A stretch of 64,000 bases of DNA from Clavaria fumosa. Its lineage: Eukaryota > Basidiomycota > Agaricomycetes > Agaricales > Clavariaceae. Positions 44,310 to 55,190 of the stretch are shown in pieces. The translations under genes and the position numbers were made by a program. Every line of letters begins with the position of its first letter. Positions within the stretch are counted from its first letter, which is position 1. The notes under the pieces are model-generated. The model was not told where the DNA came from, searched no databases, and worked only from the letters and a program-made list of their open reading frames with translations. The DNA lies in assembly GCA_951802425.1 (NCBI GenBank), contig OX637798.1, positions 372,001-436,000 on the forward strand, read 5' to 3'.

Positions 44310-44596
44310 GATGATCATCTGATGGATAGCTTATCCAATTGATGGATTCTTATCAATGCTGTACACTTTGTAAGCACCTAGTAGCACTGCCTCATAGCAT
44401 AGCCCTAGGTACTGTGTATTTAAGATAGCGATGATGGGAGTGAAACCTCCATCGGATTACAGACAATACACCAGCTTCCAGCTTTACTGAGTATGCCCTT
44501 TAGTTGCCTTGCTGATGTCCATTCTGGACAGGTGCTCTGCAAACTGACTCGACCATAAATTCTATATAATCCGATCCACCTCTTGCTTGCCTCACG
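44310..44596 (+). mobile_element. Possible LTR of the element at 44,597
   Basis: Begins TGATGATCATCTGATGG, has GTGTATTTAAGATAGC and ends just before an ATG-started gag-like frame. Termini were not confirmed by a second copy. Confidence 0.35.
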
Positions 44597-44956
44597 ATGT
44601 CCACACCTACCGGTACACCATTATCGCAACAAGACAGATTTGAGAACAGCCTACAGATAGCCCCCGAGTTTCATTCATTCATCAATGTTAAAACTTGGAT
44701 TGTCAAAGCGCTATGATACCTAGGTGAAATCGTCTTCGAAGGGCTCAAACAATTGATAGGCAATGCCAGCTTGTCTAACAACCGCATCACTGAGCTCGAA
44801 CATAGAGTAAATATTATTTCCAGCATTCCCCACTCTACCCAGCAGCTCTCTCAGCACCGAGCCTCGTCCCGATGCCAGCACTGCCATGCACTTGGTCACG
44901 ACACCCCACAGTGCCGCACCAAGGACCCCGTTGATGGGAATCAAGCTGAGACCTTA
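44597..44956 (+). pseudogene. Gag-like zinc-knuckle fragment
   Basis: Frame MSTPTGTPLSQQDRFENSLQ, a TGA at 44,714-44,716, then YLGEIVFEGLKQLIG, a short coiled stretch NRITELEHRVN, and a CCHC knuckle, CQHCHALGHDTPQC. It is cut at about 44,957 by a copia LTR. The architecture fits an LTR-retrotransposon gag, but the family is not clear. Confidence 0.55.
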
Positions 44957-45160
44957 TGTAATCCTCATTCCTTTTTAGTCATACCACTTAGCACTGCCAC
45001 AGCTCAGCCTGTACTACGACTGAGCTGTGAGTATTCCTGTTTTTCACAATGCATTTCACATTTTCTGATATTGAAATGTAGAACAGATATTGTTTAGGTA
45101 CTATGAAATGCAGTCCGTACTACAACTGAGCTAACAGATATTGTTTAGCCTTAATTTCTT
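44957..45160 (+). mobile_element. 5' LTR/leader of a copia element
   Basis: Shares CAGCTCAG..GTACTAC-ACTGAGCTGTGAGTATT and CAGTCCGTACTACAACTGAGCTAACA with the LTR at 307-520 (reverse strand). The boundaries are approximate; ATTATGAG follows at once, so the leader is very short. Confidence 0.6.
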
Positions 45161-45166
45161 TAGATT

Positions 45167-47475
45167 ATGAGACCTAACGCACAAAACGACATGTCTACCC
45201 CCAACTCCTCGAATAGCGTTATCACTGTCCTGCGACTCCGTGACGACAGGGCCAACTGGCCAGACTATCAGTCAAAGGCTAGGACAGCCATGGGAGCCAG
45301 AGGGTTAATAAGACACATTGACAGCACTGCACAAAAACCGGTTCCTTACCCTGAAGTAAACGGTGTCCTGATGAAAAACGTGGGCGTCGAAGCAACTGAT
45401 GATGAGCTCGAAGAAAAGGAGAAAAAATTGGATGAGTACGAGCAAAAAGAGTACGGTGTGCAGCATGTAATGCTCACCACCGTTTCGCCTCGCCTCGCCA
45501 CCCTCATCAAGTCGATGACTGCTAGCAAAATGTGGTCGGCAATTCGTAATGATGCTATGAAAAAGAGTCAGTTGCACAAGGTAGACACCTGCCGCAGGCT
45601 CCAATCGATGGTCTGCGACGAGGACGGAGACATCAAGGCGCACCTTAACGCCATGACGAGACTCCGGGAAGAGCTAGAAGGAATAGGCGCATCGGTTCAG
45701 GACAAAGACTTCAGAACGATGTTACTTACCTCGCTCCTACCCAGCTATCGCTCTCTACTTCACACAATCACACATGCCACAAGCCTTTCTGGCACGGCGA
45801 TAAACCCCAATGACCTTATGAGAATCATCCTTGAGGAGGCCCGCCAGCGTGAGCTCTCACAGAACACAGCCAAGTCGGGTGATGCTGCACTCAATGTCAG
45901 CAAAGGAAAAGGCCATAAAGGAAAAGCAAACGATAACTCACCTAAAAACCTGTGCGTGACTTGTAAGCGCACGAACCACAAAACAGAGGACTGCTTCTCT
46001 AAGGGTGGAGCGAAGGAGGGCCAAGTGCCCTGGCAAAAGAAAACAGACAAGGTGAATACTGCAGCTATGACAACCTCCAAGCAGAAGGACAGCAAGGATT
46101 ACCTCGCGTTCACCTGCCTGGGTGATGCTCCTACCGCAGCTGCCACCCTTCCCAGTGTGAGACGACTGCACGAGATCATCCTCGATAGCGGAGCCACCGT
46201 GCATTTCTGCCCAGACAGGTCAATGTTCATCACATACTCATCTACTGCCCATAAACCAGTTACAGCTGCCAACAGCCGCATCCTGAACTCGATTGGACGT
46301 GGCGACGTCTTGCTCAAAGTCCCCAATGGAACTGGAATTAGTAAGTTCAAACTTAAGAACGTTGCCCACGCACCAAGCATGGCCTTCACTCTCGTATCCA
46401 TCGGAAAACTTGACAACACTGGATGTACAGCTGAGTTCACAGACAGCGCTTGCCTCGTAAGGGATCCGGCAGGCACAGTAGTGGCCCGCATCCCCAAAAC
46501 CAATAGCCTCTATCGCCTACCAGCCCTGTCAGTTACCCCCTACATGGCGCATGTAGCGATCAAGCCCCAAAAGCTCATCTTTTACCAAGCACACCATGTC
46601 TTCGGTCATGTAAACTACGCAGCGGTAAAATACGCGATCTCTAGCCAAAAAGTCACTGGTATCGAGATAGAAGACACCACCAACGCACTTTTTTGCGATG
46701 CGTGTGCTCAAGTCAAGCCGAATCGCCTCCCGTTCCCTGAGAAAGCATTGAACAGAGCGGAGAAGTACGGCGAACGCATCCACACGGACGTATGGGGGCC
46801 AATGGCCACCGCGTCGATTGGTGGAAACTGCTACACCGTGGATTTTGTTGATGACGTGACGAGGTGGACCGAGGTAGTCGCTATACAAAAGAAGGACCAG
46901 GCATTCAGCGCATACAAAAAGCTTGAAGCTGAGATCGACACTCACAATGACACAAAAATCAAGTACCTCCATTCTGACCGTGGCGGCGAGTTCCTAGGCG
47001 ATGCATTCTCAGATCACCTAGCTGAAAAGGGGACAAAATATGAACTCACTGTTCATGACACACATGAACAAGTAGGCATTGTAGAGCGCTGGAACAGGAC
47101 CAAGGCCGCGTTGGCGCGAGCGATGCTAATCGACTCCAAGCTCCTGAAGAGCCTCTGGGCCGCCGCCATGAGTCACGCAGCGTGGATAAAAAACCGCGCA
47201 CCTACTCGTGCACTCGATGGCGACACACCCTACAGGGCATGCTTTGATAAGCACCCAAACCTGTCGAAAGCCGTGCCTTTCGGGACTTGCACATGGGTGA
47301 AGATCGTCGATGCCAGGAAACTTGATAAACAGGCATGCTTCGGCTACTTTGTTGGTTTTGATCAGACAAGTACAGGTTACAGGATCTACTTCCCTGATAA
47401 GAAGCAAATCCGAGTCGAGCATGAGGTTGTCTTCAATTGCGATGATGAATCTGACCCCATGGTCTGGACAGCCGA
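45167..47475 (+). CDS. Copia gag-protease-integrase polyprotein, lacking RT
   Basis: One open frame from ATG 45,167. It has a UBN2-type gag region (residues 20-250), a zinc knuckle (CVTCKRTNHKTEDC near 265), a protease with ILDSGATVHF near 341, a pre-integrase HHCC zinc site (AHHVFGH...CDACAQVKP) and an integrase core with HTDVWGP, LHSDRGGEF and QVGIVERWNR, so Asp-Asp-Glu are all present. The insertion-domain tail RVEHEVVFNCDDESD follows. At about 47,475 the frame runs into the opposite-strand gypsy and ends at 47,521. RT and RNase H are missing, so the element is not autonomous, although every domain present looks intact. Confidence 0.9.
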
Positions 47476-49357
47476 AACTTGCTTGAATGCATTGTGTATC
47501 ATGAGGAGCTCTTTGTTGTAAATGTCATAGTTGAGCTCTGCGGCAATCATTGTATGTGCATGGAAAGCAATGGGACGTAGCTCATTAAGTAGTCGCAGGA
47601 TCGGTTTGTGGGAGAATGGCCGCTATTGTGTAATCGGAAGTGTCACATTCTAGTGTGATGGGGTGGTCGGGGTCATAGTGCCAGAGGATGGGAGCTTCGG
47701 TAAAGGCTTGTTTGAGCATATCGAAGGTTTCTTGGCATCGTGGGCTCCATTTCCACAGTGTGTCCTTGCAGAGGAGTCGCATAAGTGGAATAATGATGCC
47801 GGAATAGTTGTCTATGAATCTTCGATAAAAATTAGCAAAGCCTAAAAAGCTCTGAAGGTCACGGATCTTCATGGGTATGGGCCAACATAGGATGGCCTGT
47901 ATCTTCAAAGGGTCCATGGCAATTCTGTCAGGGGACACTATAACTCTGAGGTATTCGACTGTCGCTGTGTGGAAATCACACTTCTCAGGTTGCGCATGTA
48001 GGTCTGCCTTTTGTAGACATTGTAGAACCTCTCGGACGTGGTTGCAATGTTGTTTGATGTTGTCCAAGTAGATGAGCATATCATCAAGGTAAATGACTAT
48101 GTTAACATCGACCAAGTCGGGGAAGATATCATTCATAAGGTGCTGAAAGGTCGCGGGTGTGTTCGTGAGTCCAAACGGCATGACAAGATATTTGAACGCG
48201 CCATAGCGAGTGCGAAACACAGTTTTCCACTCATCTCCTTCAGCTATCCTCACGTTGTTATACCCAACACGGAGGTCGATCTTTGAGTAGATTTTGGCCA
48301 AGTGCAATTGGTCGACAAGGGTCTCGATTCAAGGGATAGGGTAGCGGTTCTTTCAAGTTATCTTGTTGACACCTCGATAATCGACACAGAGACAAAGGCC
48401 TCCATCTTTCTTCTTTGCGAAGAGTACCGGTGCACCTGCAGGGGATTTCAACAGCCGAATGAAGCCTTTGTCCAACCTGTTGTCCAAATAATCTTTCAAT
48501 GTCTTTAACTCCACTTCTGACATGTTGTATAGCTTCCCATGAGGAGGTGTTTCACCTTCCTTGAGTTCAATTTGGTGGTTGTAGTCATGGTGTGGAGGTA
48601 GTTCCCAGGCTAGATCTTCGGAAAAGACATCCAGGAAGTCGTGGTACTCTTGCGGGACTGTTTCTTTGGGTTTCGGAGGGGGTTGAGTGGTCGTGGAACT
48701 CATGAGTATGGATTCATCGTTGTAGGGGTTGTTTGCGGGTTGGAAGTATAGGAGACCTATAAATTCTCCTTGTTGTTCCAATCGATGAAGCGTGGTGGCC
48801 TTGACCAATTGAACTCGCGGGGGTTTAGAGGGTTTTGGTGTTGAGTTCACATGGTCAGGAGGAGGTTTACTCAGGAGTTTCGCGTCCAGAAGAGTGAGAG
48901 GGATAGTCGTGGAGCGGGCTGTCTGTCCAAAACTAAAGGTGAGGTTGGTCCAATCAATCCTAGGATTCCAGGTTCGCAACCAATCGAGTCCTAGAACCAC
49001 AGGGGTGAGAGGATGGGTCTTAGTGATGAGGAACTTAATGGATTGGATAGTATCATTGGGAAACTTCATATTAGTGAGGACATAGTGGGTTATATTGGAG
49101 CTGGAGGAACTTTCGTCGAAGTATTGAAGCAGTAGGGGTTGCGGACGTGGCATTAAGAGGTTTGGACAGGTGTTCGCAAGTGTAAAATCAATAAAATTCA
49201 TGGATGCACCACAATCCACAAGAGTATTTAGAGGAATCGAGCCGAAATCTGGTATTTGTGTTTTTATGAGGAAGGATTGGGAGGACTGGGAAGCAATAGG
49301 AGTATTAGAAAAGTCACAAGGAAACTGAGGGGAAGAGGAACTAGTCATGGCCCGCAT
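47476..49357 (-). pseudogene. Gypsy pol: protease, RT and part of RNase H
   Basis: The protease region reads NTLVDCGASMNFID, with Cys where Ser/Thr normally follows the catalytic Asp. RT has PAGAPVLFAKKKDGGL and, after a frame break between 48,353 and 48,307, YSKIDLRVGYNNVRI, FGLTNTPATFQHLMN and the catalytic IVIYLDDMLIY. The RNase H entry is PITLECDTSDYTIAAIL, then, in another frame beyond 47,585, IAFHAHTMIAAELNYDIYNKELL. Two frame breaks and the lost integrase make it non-functional. Confidence 0.92.
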
Positions 49358-49383
49358 GAGTATGGGGGTTGGTTCATCGCAAC

Positions 49384-50994
49384 TCAGAGTTCCCCTGGAA
49401 GCTCCTGAGTCACTTCCTCGTTTAACTCTTCGTGCGGGTCATCCACATCCTCTTCCACTTCTTCCTCCACTTCATATTCTTTCTGTAACTCTTCTTCTCC
49501 TTCCTCTAGCATAAAGACAGCTTGTCCGACTAATTGTCGATTGGGGCAAGCAGTGCTGTAGTGTCCGAGCTTCCCACATCTCAAACAAAGATTTCCCTGT
49601 TGATGACGTTCTCATTCCTCATCACTGAGGGGGACATAGGGCAGATTCGGGTTCAGATTCGGCTGACAGGGCGGATTAGCGGGTCACGGCGAAGTCGCGG
49701 GATTCCCTGCAGCTGGTCGGGGCGTCGTAGGATTATTGCCAGCGGCGGGATAAGGTCGCGACGTCGTCTGGTAGTTGCAATTTCCGCCTTGTTGAGCAGG
49801 GGGATGGGGAGCAGGAGGGTTGGTGCAGAATTGAGTTCGGTGGGTCTCACTCTCATACTCCCAGTGCCTCTGGTCAATCTGCATTGCTAAATCTCAAAGT
49901 TCCTGATACATTGTAGGTCGTGGAATGACTTTCATGGCTTCTTTGATGTGTGTGGACATCAAGCAGTACAATTCGGATTGTAGGGCGGCCGAGTTCCAGT
50001 TGGATTCGAAAGCGAATGACTCGAAACGAATGATGTGGTTCAAGAAACATTTGTTTTGCCCATCTGCAACAAGCGAAGGTTCTGGTCCACTTCAATCTGT
50101 GTGTTCACTACCCCAAACATTCCTCCAAACTTGCAATAAACCCTTCCCAGGAGTGTAGGGCCGGGTGGTCGGGATTGAATTGAAGGAGGGAGGTGTAGTG
50201 GCTCTGTGCGGTATCCGTGAGGTAGGAGGCTGTGAAGGTAACCTTCTTGTGGTCGCCCTGAAAGGTTACGGGCTTCGCGAAGAAAGTCATCAAGCATTCT
50301 GTGACGAAGGGTTTCCACTTGCGTTGATCGCGACCATTGAATGGCTTGGGGCACCTGGTGTCAAGCTTGGATTCTTGAGCGAAGGCATCTTGGGTCAATG
50401 GTCCTTCAGAGGGAGGGGCCGGTAATAGTAGTGGTGGTGGTGGGTACCAGGGGCCTCGTCTCGAAGTGCAGCGGCGACATGCAGAGGCATAGGGGGGACC
50501 GGAGGGACTTGCGGGGCTTCAGCCTGAGACGGGGGGCGAGATGCTGGTCGCGTCTCCATCGGGGGTACTGGCCACACTTCCAGTTGTGGAATGCAGAAGG
50601 GCTTGACCAGAATCTCAAGGCGGGGGGCAGGTTGAAGTGTTGCTTCGGTCCCTATAGGGTTGTGAGGGAGCACCCTACTCAGAGTAGTGGCTGGCTGTGT
50701 CCACGTAGGCCAGCTACTGCGAGGGGCAGTGTACCTTGGGATCCTAGAGACAATGGCTGGTCATTCGTCAGGCGCAGCAGGATTGGCAAAATTCTGAAGA
50801 GATTGGGCCACGACTTGGAAAAGTGGGGCCATGTCTCAGGGTCCTCTAGCGGGTTGAACCTGTCTCAGAGGTCACAAGGGGGTATCCAGGTCGGGAGGAG
50901 TTGGAACTCCATGGTCGGTAGTCCCTGGATACTGATGCTGACTCTCATATAACCGGTTCTGTGGGTTAGCACAGAATCCATCCATCAATCGTAC
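49384..50994 (-). pseudogene. Gypsy gag, 3' portion
   Basis: From right to left: the region restored across the transposon (VRLMDGFCANPQNRLYES), a Pro-rich stretch, then CPKPFNGRDQRKWKPFVTEC and FFAKPVTFQGDHKKVTFTASYL (capsid-like), MFGVVNTQIEVDQNLRLLQM, MQIDQRHWEYE, and the zinc knuckle RCGKLGHYSTAC. Capsid segments lie in different frames, so indels have accumulated. Confidence 0.85.
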
Positions 50995-51001
50995 CAATGC
51001 C
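50995..51001. repeat. 7-bp TSD of the DDE transposon, left copy
   Basis: CAATGCC, repeated exactly at 54,780-54,786. Confidence 0.93.
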
Positions 51002-54000
51002 TGGGGATGGGCAATCCCCACTAAGAGCGCGTGATGCTTACATAAGCAAAAACGCGCCTAAGCCCTTGATTTCATTGACCCAAAGATGTTTTACTCTCTC
51101 CTCAGTCAGTTCTCAAGCATTTGGCATGGGATTTTTTGTAAACACAGACTCTTTTATATGTAGATTACAGGAAAAATACAGGCATAATTCAAAACATCTC
51201 CACTCATGTACAATTGCAGCAGAACATAAGGGGTCATGACACAAAACCTTGTACCTATCACAGGGCATACTTCTAGTCCTCCAGATTGTCTGTCTCTCCA
51301 ATACCAAAGTCTTCACTTGTGAACACCCTTATTGCTGTCTTGAGGGCATCAATCTTCTCTGCCTTTGTCCTCAGCTTGCTCTTCAGAGGGATATTTGGCA
51401 CCAACTTTCTGTATAGTTCCAATTGGTTGTCCAAAGCTTTGACTGTCATGTCAACAGTGACTTCCTCTACATTCTTTACCAGCACAACAGAAGCAAGCAT
51501 TGCCTCCTTTTCAGCCTGCCTTTGAGCTTTGCTCTGCAGCTTTGCTCTCCTTTCTGCCACTTGTCTGTCTCTGAATGCAATGAGATCTGCATCCTGTTTC
51601 TTTCCCAGGTGACTAGCATCCATCTCTCGAGCTAATTTGTGAACAAATGCATAGTCATCAGAATTGAATTCTTGGTGGACAAATGCAGCTGTGTGATTGA
51701 ACTTGAATTTGGCAAGTGCATTGTACTGCAGCATTGTGGTGTTGGGCTTCTTGTGAATGTAAGAGCGAAATGCACCAAGTGCTCCTTCATTCACATCATT
51801 GGTAGGGGGCATCCAGGCTCTATCCCTTTCTTCAGCTGTTGTGCTATGTATCAGGTCTCCCTCTTCAAACTCTGAAGTGAAGCACTCCCAAGTGGTCAAT
51901 GCACCTTTGAAGAATGCAACAAGCACAGGTTTAAGATGGGGCAGGGATGGAGAAAGCTTCAGGACTGCTTTGACTGCCTCAGGGGTGTGCCAGGGCTTTC
52001 CATCCATGGACCCAGACTCATATCCATCTTGATTGAGAAGGATGTCAGGATTCTCAATGATTCTTTGAATATGAGCCTTGACCTTGGAGTGGAGTGGTCC
52101 TAGCTCCAACATATTGACTTGTTCTGTACCTGGACCTCTGACTACTCGCATATATGGATGGCTAATGGTCTCAGCATAGAGTGTGAGCACAGCCAGCTCA
52201 ACTTGTGTAGGAACATCCTGCAGACCTTCAAAAACATTCTGCTCCAAGTTTGTGAACCCAGGTCTCTCTTTGCTGTCCCTGATCCAAGCAAGATACTCCA
52301 CATACAAATCAAGCCTTGTAATAAGCTCTGCAGCAGCAGCACAATGTGACTGATATCTAGTATTACTAGTATCAGGGAATCTTGGTACCCTCTGTTCTCT
52401 TGATTCAAAGAATTGTTGGTGTGTATCCTGCTGTCCAACCTTGTCATCCTTATTGTTGAACAATGAACCTGCAAGGCTTGCCAACTTAACCCCACCACAT
52501 CCTGATATTTCCATTGCCCTTTGTTCAGCCATTGTAGGCTCATCTAGATTCTCAGCATATCGCAGTACAGCTGCATTGTCTCTATTGGCAAGAAAAGTGG
52601 GCCCAGTCACAGCATTTTCTTCCCACCACAACATCATTGCTGCATTCCCTCCTTTGACACAATTCAAGTCCTTGTGCATGGCACAGCCAGCCCAAATGAA
52701 CATGTCAACCTTATGTTTCTCATTGTCAGAGAGTTGAGAATATGCTTCACGACCAAGCTCCAGAACCAGGTGTGACACCATCTCAGTATCAATCTTGATC
52801 CTCTGTGCCTCTGGGAGTGCATCCCACTTGCTTTGCCCACCCACTTTCTCCAGCTTTTTCTCATTGGCTTTGAACAGAATATGCATAACTTGATGTATGT
52901 CCATGCCTAACAGCCTCTTTTCACCCAAGACTGGTGGAGAAAAAACTGTTTTATCTCCTCCAATAGTCTGGCAAGTTTCCTTTGGTCTTTGGCATGGTCA
53001 CCATTCATGCCTTGCCGTATGCAGTTCGCTTCCTCATTGGTGACTGATCATAAATATGCAGCAGGTCATCAATTTTCTTCTTCCATCCATCTGCCTGTGT
53101 CTGGGCTGAGTGGTCTGTTGCAGAATCTACTCCAATGAGTCTGCTTTGGTGTTGCACAGAAGAATCATCATTGGACCCATATGTTGGCACCTTCATGTTC
53201 ACATGCCTAGATTCAAAATTGACATGCTTATGTGTTGTACCATCACTGCTGACAGTGAGACTGTCAACTTTGGATATTTCATGCCCAAGCTGGATATCAG
53301 CCATAATACCCCCCTCCAAAATGGATCTTGCTACAGTTCTCTTGCTCATTGTAGGGCCCTTAATTGTCAGTCCCACAGAGGCAAGAATTGCTACCATAGC
53401 ATTGCCAACCAAGTCTTGAGAGCAGCCTGCATTGACCAGAATGCGGCATAAATCACATGCCTCTTCTGTATAGACACCCTTCTCCATCAGAGAAATTCTT
53501 TGAGTCTCAGCCTTGACAAGGTCTAACTGCCTTTCCATTGTATCATGGGCACGTTTGCATTGTGCCTGCAGAGATCTCACTTTCTTCCTGATCTCCATGT
53601 GTTTCTCCTCTGCTATTTGGACATCTTGCAGTAGCTCTGATATCCTATCCTCCAGCTCATCTTTCTCCTCTGTGAGCTGGATATTCTCTTGCTTTGTCTT
53701 CTCAACCAGTTCCATGGCTTCCATGGCCTGCTCCAGTGCCTGAATTTTGGCAGTCTGAGTCCTTTGTAGCTTGCGCTTTGTAATATGCAGCACATTATAA
53801 AGGGATGCAGAATGCTCCCTTTCACCCTGGAGTTCTGCTCTGGCACTGCTTAAGGCCAATTGAGCATAGTGCAATGCAGACTCAACAGCCTCAAACTGCT
53901 TGTCAGAGGCAGGCACTGATGATCCTACACCTCCCTCCTGTAGTCTCCTGGCACGAGCTGCAAGCAGCTGCTCTCTCTGCCCCTGTGACCTCTGTGATGC

Positions 54001-54779
54001 TGAATACTTTGGAGGCATAATTTCAGCCTGTATATCTGGTAAGAGATAGTGAGCCAGAAAAACAAGGTTTTGCCAAGCTGCAATTCATCAAGAGACATGA
54101 ATAAGTGAATATATAGGTTTAGAAAATGGTATAATAGCTTACCTAGGTGTTCCAAAGCCCCAGATTCTTCCCCTCAGGTACACACAGTCCAGTACAGGTC
54201 CCTAGGGTGTCAGAAGGATGAAATTGGCCTGAAATGTATAGAAAACAGTAATTTAAATAATAAGATAGGCAAATATGAAGTTTTGGAAGCTTACTTTTTA
54301 ACCTAGGTTGCACACAAAGTGTGCACAGAGTGTTTGAAAGTGGGGGGAGAATGGAGCCAGAGAATGAGGCCACAAAAACCTGCAGGAAACCTCACGGTGC
54401 GTGCGCACAGCCACTGATTACATAAGCGCACAACTCCGGCAGCATCAAATCTGTGGGCTTCATAGAGCCTTCTACACACATTTTGGGATTTACTTTTGCT
54501 GAGAGGAAATGTTCAGAAATCGTATTTGAACATTTCGTTCAAGATGGAATTTTTTTAAATGTCTTTGTTGTTTAGATATCTCAATAAATAAGCTGTTTTT
54601 CGAAAATCCATCTTGAACAAAAGTTTCTAAATTTAATTCCAGACATCTTTTACACTCAAAGTATTTTTGTAGCTGTTGTGTGGAAGGCTCTATACTGAGA
54701 TGTGTTTTTGGGTCAGAGCCTTAGAGGCAGAATGCTTATATAAGCGTCACGCGTGTTTGGTGGGGATTGCCCATCCCCA
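51002..54779 (-). mobile_element. 3.8-kb DNA transposon with 46-bp TIRs and 7-bp TSD
   Basis: Terminal inverted repeats 51,002-51,047 and 54,734-54,779 match at 40 of 46 positions without gaps and start TGGGGATGGGCAATCCCCA, itself a small hairpin (TGGGGAT...ATCCCCA). The flanks are CAATGCC on both sides. Removing the element and one duplication restores the gypsy gag reading NLYKAL-VRLMDG. It carries one large transposase candidate on the minus strand. This 7-bp duplication is not diagnostic of a common superfamily I can name. Confidence 0.93.
51273..54018 (-). pseudogene. Large DDE/RNase H-like transposase candidate, frameshifted
   Basis: Part 1 (54,018-53,005, 337 codons): a basic N-terminus, a long coiled coil (about residues 45-180), CDLCRILVNAGCSQDLVG, then VSSDGTTHKHVNFESRH, whose Asp near 259 is a candidate first catalytic residue. 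Part 2 (52,928-51,273, 551 codons): FIWAGCAMHKDLNCVKGG near residue 80, FNNKDDKVGQQD, FPDTSNTRYQSHC, LVAFFKGALTTW, and NDVNEGALGAFR near 377, a candidate Glu motif, then a Lys/Arg-rich coiled tail. Between the parts GDHAKDQRKLARLLEEIK lies in a third frame, so two frameshifts are likely. I recall similar uncharacterised proteins in many agaricomycetes but no named family. The TIRs and TSD around it support a transposase role. Confidence 0.75.
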
Positions 54780-54786
54780 CAATGCC
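54780..54786. repeat. 7-bp TSD of the DDE transposon, right copy
   Basis: CAATGCC, identical to 50,995-51,001. Confidence 0.93.
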
Positions 54787-55016
54787 TTGTAGAGATTCAT
54801 CGTCTCAATGAGATACACTAGTTCCTCATCAAGAGTTCCAGTTTCGTATTGGCAATGAGTATTGTTCAGGATTTGGTAGGTGCGGTGATGAGGGCAGTTG
54901 AAGCGCGGGTAGCCAAGCTGCTCCACGAGGGACTCGGCTTCTTCGCACAGGGATGAGGCGTGGCTAGGTGCGATTTGGGTGGGTTCTTCAGGCTGTGATT
55001 GAACAATGCAGGTCAC
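54787..55016 (-). pseudogene. Gypsy gag N-terminus
   Basis: Starts MTCIVQSQPEEPTQIAPSHA at 55,016 and reads LVYLIETMNLYKAL into the transposon insertion site. In frame with VRLMDGFCANPQ on the other side when the transposon is removed. Confidence 0.85.
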
Positions 55017-55190
55017 TCTTGAACGGTGGTAGGCAGCTTGTGAGTAGTCTCTAAAATCATTGGAGTGATCGCACGACTACCTGTGCATGTCTGGAAGTGA
55101 TGAGTGGTTGGTTGGGGAGGAGTGTGACTGGAAGACATAATAAATGATTCCGGGTGTTGAGTGGTGGGGCAAGGGGGAGACTTGATATTA
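55017..55190 (-). other. Gypsy leader
   Basis: Untranslated stretch between gag and the LTR-like unit. No frame of note. Confidence 0.5.

Larger units (their letters stand above)
47476..55190 (-). mobile_element. Ty3/gypsy element, 3' truncated, with a DNA transposon inside gag
   Basis: Minus-strand order from 55,190: leader, gag (split by the transposon at 51,002-54,779), zinc knuckle, protease, RT and RNase H up to about 47,476, where it meets the copia frame. Integrase and 3' LTR are absent. The leader starts next to the LTR-like unit 55,191-56,748 with TAATATCAAGTC on the minus strand, which resembles a diverged TGGTATCAGAG primer-binding site. Confidence 0.85.

Noticed and set aside
47126..47422. 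Antisense frames within the copia polyprotein
   Set aside because: Shadows of the clearly coding plus-strand frame.
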